A stretch of 62,764 nucleotides of DNA from Pseudomonas capeferrum (GCF_013523055.1 NZ_JAAMQM010000030.1:1-62764), one strand, 5' to 3'; shown: positions 27,801-36,635, counted from the first letter of the stretch. Numbers and translations: made by a program. The notes: generated from the sequence alone by a model not told the origin.

Positions 27801-27845
27801 TTGCGTCATCCTTTGGAAGTGGTTCTGCAGTACGCCCAACGTTAG
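24825..27845 (+). CDS. YdiJ-type FAD/iron-sulfur dehydrogenase (D-2-hydroxyacid type)
   Basis: 1006 residues, near the roughly 1018 of E. coli YdiJ. An N-terminal PCMH FAD-binding domain (LTPRGGGTGTNGQSL; ELSTSNRATIGGMINTDASG) is followed by the FAD-oxidase C domain (GMFGHVDAGVLHVRPALD; WGEHGKGLRSEYVPE), a ferredoxin-like motif CLACKSCAGQCPIKVNVPD (about 665-683) and a C-terminal cysteine-rich CCG domain with ATGCCGMSGTYG. YdiJ relatives oxidise D-2-hydroxyglutarate or D-lactate and feed electrons to the membrane. The exact substrate is inferred. It is divergent from the LysR gene and convergent with a small minus-strand gene. Confidence 0.88.
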   Translation: MIAQLPTSAPDARYPEFLEALRASGFRGQLSADYATRTVLATDNSIYQRLPQAAVFPMDADDVTRVARLMAEPRFREVKLTPRGGGTGTNGQSLTDGIVVDLSRHMNQILEINVQERWVRVQAGVVKDQLNAALKPHGLFFAPELSTSNRATIGGMINTDASGQGSCTYGKTRDHVLELDSVLLGGERLHSRPLDDQALEQACAASGRIGEVYRMAREIQETQAELIESTFPKLNRCLTGYDLAHLRDEQGRFNLNSVLCGAEGSLGYVVEAKLNVLPIPRYAVLVNVRYGSFMEALRDANALMAHKPLSIETVDSKVLMLAMKDIVWHSVAEYFPADAERPTLGINLVEFCGDDPVEVNARVEAFVAHLQTDTSVERLGHTLAQGAEAVTRVYVMRKRSVGLLGNVEGEVRPQPFVEDTAVPPEQLADYIAEFRALLDSHGLAYGMFGHVDAGVLHVRPALDMKDPAQAALIKPISDAVAALTKRYGGLLWGEHGKGLRSEYVPEYFGELYPALQRLKGAFDPHNQLNPGKICTPPDSAQGLIKVNEATLRGDLDRTIDERVWQSFGSAVHCNGNGACYNYDPNDAMCPSWKATRERQHSPKGRASLIREWLRLQGAADIDVLAAARQPASWLKGLPARLRNSRARRQGQEDFSHEVYDAMAGCLACKSCAGQCPIKVNVPDFRSRFLELYHGRYQRPLRDYLIGSLEFTIPYLAYAPGLYNAVMSSKWVSGLLADKIGMVDSPLISRFSLQSTLSRCRVGVASVPALRELTPAQRERSIVLVQDAFTRYFETPLLASFIELAHRLGHRVFLAPYSANGKPLHVQGFLGAFAKAAIRNGSQLKALADCGVPLVGLDPAMTLVYRQEYQKVPGLEECPKVLLPQEWLMDVLPEQSAAAVGNFRLMAHCTEKTNVPASTRQWEQVFSRLGLTLVTEATGCCGMSGTYGHEARHQVTSRTIFEQSWATKLDKEGEALATGYSCRSQVKRLADRKLRHPLEVVLQYAQR

Positions 27846-27929
27846 ATGTAAGGCCACAGACTCGCGCTCTGTAACGCGCCGGGTATGGCGGAAGGCTTGG
27901 CATGTGCATCAGGAAGGGTGGTCGTGACG

Positions 27930-27978
27930 GTGTGAAAACGCGATGACGGGGTAACCCGCTGGTCAGCCGTTTTCACAC
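27930..27978. terminator. Long inverted repeat between convergent genes
   Basis: GTGTGAAAACG (27930-27940) and CGTTTTCACAC (27968-27978) are perfect 11-bp arms around 27 bases that contain a smaller CGGG-GTAA-CCCG hairpin. It lies between the ydiJ-type gene and the convergent small gene and may act as a bidirectional terminator or as a protein-binding cruciform. No T-run follows it. Confidence 0.5.
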
Positions 27979-27997
27979 AGTCGGAGGGTGTGCGCGA

Positions 27998-28129
27998 TTA
28001 TTCCTGGTCGGCGCTGGAAGGATCGTCGCCATTCTGCTCGACGGCCTGTGAGGGCTCGGCGGTATGGGTGGCAACGGATTGCTCTTCGGGGTTCAGGCTT
28101 GGGAAGGGAAGATTCGGGATTTCGTGCAT
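27998..28129 (-). CDS. Small 43-residue acidic protein, unknown function
   Basis: An ATG at 28129, preceded by a GAGGA box, opens 43 codons ending TAA at 27998. The predicted peptide begins MHEIPNLPFPSLNPEEQ and is acidic (rich in Glu, Asp, Gln and Pro), with no membrane segment or cysteine. Codon choice (CCG, CTG, GCC, GAG, GAC) is Pseudomonas-like, which argues it is real. It lies on the same strand as phhB-phhA, 260 bp downstream of phhB, and converges with the ydiJ-type gene. The region 28130-28389 holds no other gene I can support. Confidence 0.6.
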   Translation of the reverse strand: MHEIPNLPFPSLNPEEQSVATHTAEPSQAVEQNGDDPSSADQE

Positions 28130-28350
28130 CTCGTCGTTCCTCGCAAGTGTGAGAGATCGGGATTGCGCCGAGGCGCGTGTGGCTTCGAAAAGCCGGGGCA
28201 GGATACAGCAGTCCGCGTGACAGTATTAATTTTTTGCGGATCGCTGGGCGGGAGATGGGCGATTATCGGCAGATCTCCCTCGCAAGCTGGAGTCGCCGAG
28301 GGCAGGGCAGGCGTGGCAGCCAAGGCGCAGAGGCTTCTGCTCGAACGCTG

Positions 28351-28379
28351 CCGTACAGGAGACGTGGCCTCCTGTACGG
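28351..28379. terminator. Hairpin after phhB
   Basis: CCGTACAGGA and TCCTGTACGG form a perfect 10-bp stem with a 9-base loop, 11 bp past the phhB stop on the minus strand. No T-run follows on that strand, so it may protect the 3' end of the phhAB mRNA rather than terminate on its own. Confidence 0.5.
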
Positions 28380-28389
28380 GTAAGGGGTA

Positions 28390-28746
28390 TTACTTGCGTC
28401 CTTCGGCCGTCTCGGCCACTTCGTCGGTGCGCGCCGCCATGATGAAGTCGTTGCGGTGCAGGCCCTTGATCGAGTGGCTCCACCAGGTCACGGTGACCTT
28501 GCCCCATTCTGTCAGCAGGCCCGGGTGGTGACCTTCGGCCTCGGCGATCACGCCCACGGCATTGGTGAACGCCAGAGCATGCTTGAAGTTCTTGAACAGA
28601 AAGACCCGTTCCAGTTGCATGACACCGTCACGGACCATCGGGCTCCATTCGGGGATCTGGCGGATCAACTGCGCCAGTTCTTCATCGGAGACTTTCGGAG
28701 CATCGGCGTGGCAGGCTTCGCAATGGGCTTGATTCAGGGCATTCAT
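28390..28746 (-). CDS. phhB: Pterin-4a-carbinolamine dehydratase
   Basis: 118 residues from ATG 28746 (MNALNQAHCEAC), the usual PhhB length. The family motif EAEGHHPGLLTEWGKVTVTW carries the active-site histidine pair, and PEWSP and FKNFKHALAFTN are also typical. It regenerates the tetrahydropterin cofactor used by PhhA, the gene 42 bp upstream, and is transcribed with it. The third gene of the P. aeruginosa operon, phhC (aminotransferase), does not follow. Confidence 0.95.
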   Translation of the reverse strand: MNALNQAHCEACHADAPKVSDEELAQLIRQIPEWSPMVRDGVMQLERVFLFKNFKHALAFTNAVGVIAEAEGHHPGLLTEWGKVTVTWWSHSIKGLHRNDFIMAARTDEVAETAEGRK

Positions 28747-28788
28747 GGGCGATTCCATCATTATCGTTGTCAGGTCGTGCAAGGCGGC

Positions 28789-29577
28789 TCAGGCGGCTAC
28801 CTTGGGTGGAAACTTCGGCGCGTGCAGTCCCAGTCGCATGGCCTGGTGCACCATGGCCATGATGTCCTCATGGGCCAGGTCGAACAGACGCTTGAGCTCA
28901 GGCAGGACAAAGTAGACCGGCTGCAGGATATCGATACGGTACGGCGTGCGCATGGCCTCCACGGGGTCGAACGCCACACGCTCGGGTTCGTCGGACAGGC
29001 TGTATACCGTCTCCTTCGGTGAGGACAGGATGCCGCCTCCGTAGATTCTCATGCCCTGCGCAGTGTCCATCAAGCCGAACTCGATGGTCATCCAGTACAG
29101 GCGCGCCAGGTAGACGCGCTCTTCCTTGGTGGCCTTGAGGCCGAGCCGTCCATAGATATGAGTGAATTCGGCGAACCATGGATTGGTCAGCAAGGGGCAG
29201 TGGCCAAAGACCTCATGAAAGATATCGGGCTCTTGCAGGTAGTCCAGCTCTTCAGGGGTCCGAATGAACGTAGCCACCGGAAAGCGCTTGCTGGCAAGGA
29301 GCTCGAAAAAGGTCTGGAAGGGAATGAGCGCGGGTACACGGGCAACCTGCCAACCGGTGGTTGCGCCCAATACCTTGTTGATTTCGCCTAGCTGCGGAAT
29401 TCGTTCGCTCGGCAGCGCGAGCTGCTCCACGCCGTCCAGGTACTCTTGGCAGGCACGGCCCTCGAGCAGCTTCATCTGGCGCGTGATCAGCGTCTTCCAT
29501 ACCGCGTGCTCGGACGGGGAATAGTCGATAAAACCGTTCGCATCGGGCTCGCGCGCCACGTATTGCGTCTGTTTCAT
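28789..29577 (-). CDS. phhA: Phenylalanine 4-hydroxylase
   Basis: 262 residues. Non-haem iron ligands are visible in the motif DIFHEVFGHCPLL and the later Glu of YWMTIEFGL, as in monomeric bacterial aromatic amino acid hydroxylases. It converts phenylalanine to tyrosine with O2 and tetrahydropterin, entering the homogentisate route. AGGAG lies before the ATG, with an AACAATAA Hfq/Crc-type motif at 29600-29607. It is divergent from phhR; a PhhR box lies between them. Confidence 0.97.
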   Translation of the reverse strand: MKQTQYVAREPDANGFIDYSPSEHAVWKTLITRQMKLLEGRACQEYLDGVEQLALPSERIPQLGEINKVLGATTGWQVARVPALIPFQTFFELLASKRFPVATFIRTPEELDYLQEPDIFHEVFGHCPLLTNPWFAEFTHIYGRLGLKATKEERVYLARLYWMTIEFGLMDTAQGMRIYGGGILSSPKETVYSLSDEPERVAFDPVEAMRTPYRIDILQPVYFVLPELKRLFDLAHEDIMAMVHQAMRLGLHAPKFPPKVAA

Positions 29578-29599
29578 GTGGCTCTCCTGGTGAGGGCTT

Positions 29600-29607
29600 T
29601 TATTGTT
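29600..29607 (-). promoter_or_regulatory. AAnAAnAA motif (Hfq/Crc-type) before phhA
   Basis: Read on the minus strand the bases are AACAATAA, an exact AAnAAnAA match, 22 bases before the phhA ATG and just upstream of its AGGAG box. In Pseudomonas such motifs bind Hfq with Crc and block translation under catabolite repression. Confidence 0.5.
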
Positions 29608-29610
29608 ATG

Positions 29611-29627
29611 AGGTCACGACATGACCT
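29611..29627. promoter_or_regulatory. Palindrome AGGTCA-N5-TGACCT before phhA
   Basis: Perfect 6-bp arms around CGACA, with weaker symmetry in the flanks. It lies 34-50 bp before the phhA ATG, where an operator or a leader hairpin would sit. It does not match the PhhR box; the binding factor is unknown. Confidence 0.45.
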
Positions 29628-29696
29628 AGTAATAACCTTTCCCCAAGTTTTTTGTTGGGCAGGTGGCCAGAGGAAACACATCGATCAAGCCGTTTT

Positions 29697-29714
29697 CGTA
29701 AAGATAATTTTACA
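29697..29714. promoter_or_regulatory. PhhR/TyrR box between phhA and phhR
   Basis: CGTAAA-GATAAT-TTTACA differs at one base from TGTAAA-N6-TTTACA. It is 120 bp before the phhA start and 129 bp before phhR. PhhR of P. putida is known to bind the phhA promoter and to activate with sigma70, which fits this position. Confidence 0.7.
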
Positions 29715-29842
29715 ATCCTGAAGGGTTGGCGGAAAATCAAGCGGCTTTGGCCCTGAATTTGGCTAGGTTTGGCATTTTTTCTTTACGATTTTTCTGATGG
29801 TGACGCAGAAAACGGCGTCCCTCCCTGATTCGAGAGCTCTTC

Positions 29843-31402
29843 ATGCGCATCAAAGTGCATTGCCAGAACCGCATTGGCATCCTGCGTGACATCCTTAACC
29901 TGCTGGTCGAATACGGTATCAACGTGGCGCGAGGCGAAGTCGGCGGGGAGCATGGCAATGCTATCTACCTGCATTGCCCGAACCTCATCAACCTGCAGTT
30001 CCAGGCCCTCAGACCCCGGTTCGAATCCATCACCGGGGTCTTTGGCGTCAAGCGCGTGGGATTGATGCCCAGCGAGCGTCGGCACATGGAACTCAATGCC
30101 CTGTTGGGAGCGCTGGATTTCCCTGTGCTGTCCATCGACATGGGCGGTTCGATCGTGGCGGCCAACCGCGCTGCGGCGCAGCTGCTCGGCGTGCGAGTCG
30201 ACGAGGTGCCCGGTATCCCGCTGTCACGCTATGCGGAAGATTTCGACCTGCCCGAGCTGGTACGGGCCAACCAGTCGCGCATCAATGGGCTGCGAGTAAA
30301 GGTCAGAGGCGATGTGTTCCTGGCTGATATCGCGCCGCTGCAGTCCGAGCACGATGACAGCGAGGCGCTGGCGGGGGCCGTGTTGACCCTGCATCGGGCC
30401 GATCGCATCGGTGAGCGCATCTACAACGTGCGCAAGCAGGAACTGCGCGGCTTCGACAGCATCTTCCAAAGCTCGCGCGTCATGGCCGCGGTGGTGCGTG
30501 AGGCGCGACGCATGGCGCCACTGGATGCACCGCTGCTGATCGAAGGCGAGACCGGCACCGGCAAGGAGCTGTTGGCCCGTGCCTGTCACTTGGCCAGCCC
30601 GCGCGGTCAGTCGCCGCTGATGGCGCTCAATTGTGCCGGCCTGCCGGAGTCGATGGCCGAGACCGAACTGTTCGGCTATGGTCCCGGCGCCTTCGAGGGC
30701 GCGCGGGCCGAGGGCAAGTTGGGGCTGCTGGAGCTGACAGCAGGTGGCTCGCTGTTTCTCGATGGCGTCGATGAGATGAGCCCGCGCCTGCAGGTCAAGT
30801 TGCTGCGCTTTCTGCAGGATGGCTGCTTCCGCCGGGTCGGCAGCGACGAAGAGGTCTATCTGGATGTCCGGGTGATCTGTGCGACCCAGGTCGATCTCTC
30901 GGAACTGTGCGCCCGCGGCGAATTTCGTCAGGATCTGTACCACCGCCTCAATGTCCTGTCCCTGCACATTCCGCCACTGCGCGAGTGCATGGATGGCCTG
31001 GCGGGGCTGGTCGAGCATTTCCTCGACCAGGCCAGTCGGCAGATCGGCTGTGCGTTGCCGAAGTTGGCCTCGGCGGCCATGGAAAAACTCAGCCAATATC
31101 ACTGGCCGGGTAATGTAAGGCAATTGGAGAACGTATTGTTTCAGGCGGTATCGCTGTGCGAGGGCGGGATCGTCAAGAGCGATCATATTCGCCTGCCCGA
31201 TTATGGGATACGAAAACCCTTGGGTGATTTCTCGCTGGAAGGCGATTTGGCAACGATCGTGGGCCGCTTTGAAAAAGCGGTACTCGAAAACTTGATGGGC
31301 GACTATCCAAGTAGCCGTGCCTTGGGAAAACGCCTGGGCGTTTCCCATACGACCATTGCCAACAAGTTGCGCGATTACACGCTGAACAAATCGGCAGAAT
31401 AA
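29843..31402 (+). CDS. phhR: TyrR-like regulator of aromatic amino acid catabolism
   Basis: 519 residues. Order: an ACT-type ligand domain (1-70, RIKVHCQNRIGILRDILNLL), a PAS domain (about 78-190), an AAA+ domain with Walker A GETGTGKELLARACH and Walker B LFLDGVDEM, and a C-terminal helix-turn-helix (SSRALGKRLGVSHTTIANKL). The sigma54-contact loop GAFTGA reads GAFEGA, consistent with a TyrR/PhhR that works with sigma70. It is expected to activate phhAB and aroP in response to Phe or Tyr. Confidence 0.95.
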   Translation: MRIKVHCQNRIGILRDILNLLVEYGINVARGEVGGEHGNAIYLHCPNLINLQFQALRPRFESITGVFGVKRVGLMPSERRHMELNALLGALDFPVLSIDMGGSIVAANRAAAQLLGVRVDEVPGIPLSRYAEDFDLPELVRANQSRINGLRVKVRGDVFLADIAPLQSEHDDSEALAGAVLTLHRADRIGERIYNVRKQELRGFDSIFQSSRVMAAVVREARRMAPLDAPLLIEGETGTGKELLARACHLASPRGQSPLMALNCAGLPESMAETELFGYGPGAFEGARAEGKLGLLELTAGGSLFLDGVDEMSPRLQVKLLRFLQDGCFRRVGSDEEVYLDVRVICATQVDLSELCARGEFRQDLYHRLNVLSLHIPPLRECMDGLAGLVEHFLDQASRQIGCALPKLASAAMEKLSQYHWPGNVRQLENVLFQAVSLCEGGIVKSDHIRLPDYGIRKPLGDFSLEGDLATIVGRFEKAVLENLMGDYPSSRALGKRLGVSHTTIANKLRDYTLNKSAE

Positions 31403-31438
31403 CAAAGCGAGGCTGTGCGTTCTCTAAGGGCGCGCACG

Positions 31439-31485
31439 CCGGCAACTTTCAGCTATTTTATCTGGCAATGACAACCGGCAACTTT
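31439..31485. repeat. Two direct copies of CCGGCAACTTT
   Basis: CCGGCAACTTT occurs at 31439-31449 and 31475-31485, 36 bp apart, in the 135-bp gap between the convergent phhR and DUF2790 genes. The spacing is near 3.5 helical turns. No function is evident. Confidence 0.4.
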
Positions 31486-31537
31486 AGCGCTGCGCGCCTC
31501 GCGGAAGGTCGGCAAGGCGCGTCGAGCCTGCTTGGGA

Positions 31538-31795
31538 TCAGCCGTTGGAGCAGCCGTTGCCCATTACCCGGTATTCGAGGGTGTGCTTCTGGCCCTTGGA
31601 GTCTTCGTAGGTCATGTGGGCCGGCACGACTTCGCAGACATCGGGGACTTCTTCCATGGAAATGACTCGCGCAATATCCAGGTGCTGCGAATAACTATAC
31701 TGTTCAACCGGAATCTGCTCGGCGTCCTGTGCAACTTCCGCGGCCATCGCCGAGCTGCAAAGACCACCCAGTACCAGTACCAGTAACGCTTTCAT
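31538..31795 (-). CDS. DUF2790 family secreted small protein
   Basis: 85 residues from ATG 31795. A signal peptide (MKALLVLVLGGLCSSAMA-AE) precedes the DUF2790 core: YSQHLDIARVISMEEVPD, VCEVVPAHMTYEDSKG and LEYRVMGNGC. The two Cys may pair. This family is almost confined to Pseudomonas, is often metal- or stress-regulated, and has no known function. It is transcribed away from acsA; the 413-bp gap 31796-32208 contains no other gene that I can support, only the acsA leader and promoter region. Confidence 0.88.
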   Translation of the reverse strand: MKALLVLVLGGLCSSAMAAEVAQDAEQIPVEQYSYSQHLDIARVISMEEVPDVCEVVPAHMTYEDSKGQKHTLEYRVMGNGCSNG

Positions 31796-32178
31796 TTTCA
31801 ATTTACCTGTTCGAGGTCGAGAAGGGGCGCGCGACACCTGAGGTGCCGCGTGTACATCTAAGTTTGAATAAGTCAGCTGATACAGAATCAACAGGCCTTC
31901 GTGGGGCTGTCATCAAAGTTAATTACTGTGCCTTAGCTGGCGAGACGAATTTTATGCCTCGTCCCGAGGTTGAAAAAGAGGTCATTCTGATAAGGTTTTT
32001 TCAACTTTTGACAAAACTTGTAACAATCCTCCTGTCCTGACAATCGCTGCCCTGCCTCGCCCCTTGCGGCACACGGTCCAGAACGGTTCCTGTCGGGCTT
32101 GGGCGTAAAGGACGGTTCTGGTACTACCAACGTCGAATGGCCTTCGGCGCCCTGGTACAGTTACAAACGGTCCCATAC

Positions 32179-32186
32179 AAAAACAA
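32179..32186 (+). promoter_or_regulatory. AAnAAnAA motif (Hfq/Crc-type) before acsA
   Basis: AAAAACAA, 22 bases before the acsA ATG and just upstream of its GAGG box, matches the A-rich target of Hfq/Crc. It fits catabolite repression of acetate use. Confidence 0.5.
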
Positions 32187-32208
32187 CTATTTCACCGAGG
32201 TAACACAG

Positions 32209-34164
<1,956 letters not shown>

Positions 34165-34174
34165 CGTCTTGCAG

Positions 34175-34200
34175 CCCCCGGAGGCATTTAGCTCCGGGGG
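34175..34200 (+). terminator. Hairpin after acsA
   Basis: CCCCCGGAG and CTCCGGGGG form a 9-bp GC-rich stem with an 8-base loop, 11 bp past the stop. No clear T-run follows, so termination is likely but not certain. Confidence 0.6.
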
Positions 34201-34221
34201 TCTGCGCGGCTGACGCGCAGT

Positions 34222-34427
34222 CCCATCGCCATGCGCGATCGCTGGTAGCAGATCACCCAGCCCGCAAGCGCGCCGCATCCCTGTGGAGGCGGGTTTGCCC
34301 GCGAACACCGGCGAAGCCGGTGCCATAAACCGCAGCGCCTACTTCGCGGGTAAACCCGCTCCCACAGGGATGCGGCGCGTTTGCGGGCTTTGGGTAATCT
34401 GCTACCGGGAGTGCGCATGGCATCACC
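34222..34427. repeat. Large REP-type inverted repeat (BIME)
   Basis: Two arms of about 80 bp face each other: 34222-34304 and 34341-34427. The inner halves are the usual REP core (GCGCCGCATCCCTGTGG and TTCGCGGGTAAACCCGCTCC); the outer halves pair as well (GGTAGCAGATCACCCAGCCCG against its inverted copy with few changes). Between them is a small CACCGGC/GCCGGTG hairpin. The gap 34201-34488 contains no gene that I can support. Confidence 0.85.
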
Positions 34428-34488
34428 GCCAGCCTCGGGTCCGGCGTGGGCATACTCCGTAACGTTCCACGCGACCACGGCTCGCGCG

Positions 34489-34971
34489 TCAAGCCACTTC
34501 TATCACGACCCGCACCTGCCTCACCCCCGCCAGCACCCATTCCACCTCATCGTCGACGAACTTCCCCAGCAACTGTCGCCCCAATGGCGAACGGGGAGTG
34601 ATCACGGTGACCTGTCGATCCTTGTCCCCAATCTTCAACCCCGCGCCTTCAGGACCGATGAACAGCACCTGCCGAGCGCCGTGCTCATCTTCCAGTGTCA
34701 CCAGGTTGCTGACCTGGATACCCTTGGCAGGGTCGTAGTCACGCAGCAGGAGCTGCTGGAAAGCCAATAGCGCCTGGCGAATCTCGGCGGTGCGACGCGC
34801 CTGCCCGGTAGCCAGATAGGAAGCCTCCAGGCTGAGCGTGTCGTACTTGTTCTCGGCCACATTCTCTTCGGCGGTCGCCGTCTCGTACGCGACCTGGGCC
34901 GCGCGGCGCGACACATCGAGGTCATGTTCGAGGGTGATGCAGATGCGGTGCAGCAGATCGGTCTTGGTCAT
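34489..34971 (-). CDS. GreA/GreB-like protein
   Basis: 160 residues from ATG 34971. The C-terminal half has a Gre-type FKBP-like domain (IQVSNLVTLEDEHGARQVLFIGP, then VTVITPRSPLGRQLLGKFVDDEVEW). The N-terminal half is helical but does not carry the acidic tip of a true GreA coiled coil that I can recognise, so it may bind RNA polymerase without transcript-cleavage activity, as Rnk does. It overlaps the upstream membrane-protein gene by ATGA. Confidence 0.75.
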   Translation of the reverse strand: MTKTDLLHRICITLEHDLDVSRRAAQVAYETATAEENVAENKYDTLSLEASYLATGQARRTAEIRQALLAFQQLLLRDYDPAKGIQVSNLVTLEDEHGARQVLFIGPEGAGLKIGDKDRQVTVITPRSPLGRQLLGKFVDDEVEWVLAGVRQVRVVIEVA

Positions 34972-35369
34972 GGGCGATAGCAAAACTGCAGGACGTTGGC
35001 CTGGCTCTTGTCGGTCGGAGCGGTACGATGTTGCTGCAGCCAGAACTGACAGCGTGGGTTATCCAGATGACGCGGGCCACCTTCGGCCGCTGCCGCGGCC
35101 TGCTCGGCTTGTTGCTGATCCAGGATTTCCTTGTAGCGCTCGAACATTTCTTCCTGCCCCGGCAGGGCGGGTGCGGCGGAATCGGGGCGTGCGGTGGCAG
35201 CGGAGGGGGCGATCGATCGGGTCACCGGCAGCACCTGCTCCGGCCACATGCGCAAGGCGAGCCACAGGCTGAAGGCAATGGCCAGGGCGCCGAGCCACAG
35301 GCCCGCCGCCACGCTAAGGATCAGCGGCAGCGACTTGAGGGTGATCTTGAGTTCGCGGTGTCGATGCAT
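34968..35369 (-). CDS. Single-pass membrane protein of unknown function
   Basis: 133 residues from ATG 35369. A short basic N-terminus (MHRHRELKITLK) precedes one membrane segment (about 13-40), a Pro/Ala/Ser linker, a helical KEILDQQQAEQAAAA stretch, and a C-terminal part with two Cys (NPRCQFWLQQ and VLQFCYRP). Likely anchored in the inner membrane with the remainder periplasmic. It overlaps the Gre-like gene by ATGA. I do not recognise a named family. Confidence 0.7.
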   Translation of the reverse strand: MHRHRELKITLKSLPLILSVAAGLWLGALAIAFSLWLALRMWPEQVLPVTRSIAPSAATARPDSAAPALPGQEEMFERYKEILDQQQAEQAAAAAEGGPRHLDNPRCQFWLQQHRTAPTDKSQANVLQFCYRP

Positions 35370-35501
35370 GGGGGCCTCCTGGCTGGACGGGCAGGGTGCC
35401 ATTGTCGCACGGCGCGGGAAGGAAATTTCAGCCCCGGCGCTTTTGTCCGTGCGTATTTATCCGCAGAATCTGCAGTTTTTCGCCCGGTGAGGGGAACGCG
35501 C

Positions 35502-36635
35502 ATGAAAGCCACCTGGGACATCTTTTGCACGGTCGTCGACAATTATGGCGACATCGGCGTGACCTGGCGCCTGGCTCGTCAGCTGGTGGCCGAGCATGGC
35601 ATTGCCGCGCGCTTGTGGGTGGACGACCTGTCGGCCTTCGTGCGCTTGTGTCCGGCAGCGGATCCCACGGCTGCGCAGCAATGGCAGCAAGGGGTCGAAG
35701 TGCGGCAATGGCCGCAGCCTTGGCAGGCGACGGTGCCGGCCGACGTGGTGATCGGGGCGTTCGCTTGCCAGCTGCCGACAGGCTACGTCGACGCCCTTCG
35801 GCAACGGGCTCATCCCGCATTATGGTTGAACCTGGACTACCTGAGCGCGGAGGATTGGGTCGAAGGCTGTCATGGTTTGCCTTCGCCGCAGCCCGGCGGG
35901 TTGCGCAAGGTGTTCTTCTTTCCAGGGTTCACCGACCGAACTGGCGGGCTCCTGCGCGAAAACGGCCTGCTGGAGCGTCGCGACGCTTTCCAGGCCGACC
36001 CGACGGCACGCGCGCGCTTTCTCCAGGCGCTCGGCGTGCAGGCGCAGCCGGGGGCGCGATTGGTCTCGCTGTTCGCCTACGAGAACACCCGCCTGGCATC
36101 TTGGCTCGATGCCCTGGCCATGCCAGGCTCGTCCGTTCATCTGCTGGTGCCGGAGGGGCGGATCCTCGGCGATGTCCAGGCTTGGTTGGGCGGGCAGCCG
36201 CTCGCTGTGGGAGATGTTCGGCGCAAGAGTGGGGTAACGGTCCAGGTCCTGCCTTTCGTCAGCCAGGATGACTACGACCGGTTGCTCTGGAGCTGTGATT
36301 TCAATGCCGTGCGCGGAGAGGATTCGTTCGTGCGTGCCCAGTGGGCGGGTCAGCCAATGCTTTGGCATATCTACGTGCAGGATGAAAACGCGCATTGGGA
36401 AAAGCTCGACGCCTTCCTGGCGCTTTATCGACAAGGCCTGTCGGAGCAGGCGGGACAGGCGCTGGTCGGACTTTGGCGGGCGTGGAACAAGGATCAGGAC
36501 ATGGCTCGCGCATGGAACGAGGCGATGCTGCATTGGGAGGAGTTGCGGCAGCACGCCCGTCGCTGGTGCGCCGAGCAGGCCGCTCGACCGGACCTTGCCA
36601 CGACACTGGTACAGTTTTACCGAAATTGGCTATGA
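35502..36635 (+). CDS. earP: EF-P arginine rhamnosyltransferase EarP
   Basis: 377 residues from ATG 35502. GT-B enzyme with the N-terminal signature VVDNYGDIGVTWRLARQL, in which Asp13 and Asp17 match the catalytic aspartates of the P. putida enzyme, and the donor-site motif NAVRGEDSFVRAQWAGQPML. It transfers rhamnose from dTDP-rhamnose to Arg32 of EF-P, encoded 48 bp downstream, easing translation of polyproline stretches. Confidence 0.96.
   Translation: MKATWDIFCTVVDNYGDIGVTWRLARQLVAEHGIAARLWVDDLSAFVRLCPAADPTAAQQWQQGVEVRQWPQPWQATVPADVVIGAFACQLPTGYVDALRQRAHPALWLNLDYLSAEDWVEGCHGLPSPQPGGLRKVFFFPGFTDRTGGLLRENGLLERRDAFQADPTARARFLQALGVQAQPGARLVSLFAYENTRLASWLDALAMPGSSVHLLVPEGRILGDVQAWLGGQPLAVGDVRRKSGVTVQVLPFVSQDDYDRLLWSCDFNAVRGEDSFVRAQWAGQPMLWHIYVQDENAHWEKLDAFLALYRQGLSEQAGQALVGLWRAWNKDQDMARAWNEAMLHWEELRQHARRWCAEQAARPDLATTLVQFYRNWL

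Noticed and set aside
32041..32208. sigma54 promoter for acsA
   Set aside because: I found no GG-N10-GC pattern matching TGGCAC-N5-TTGCA in the acsA upstream region.
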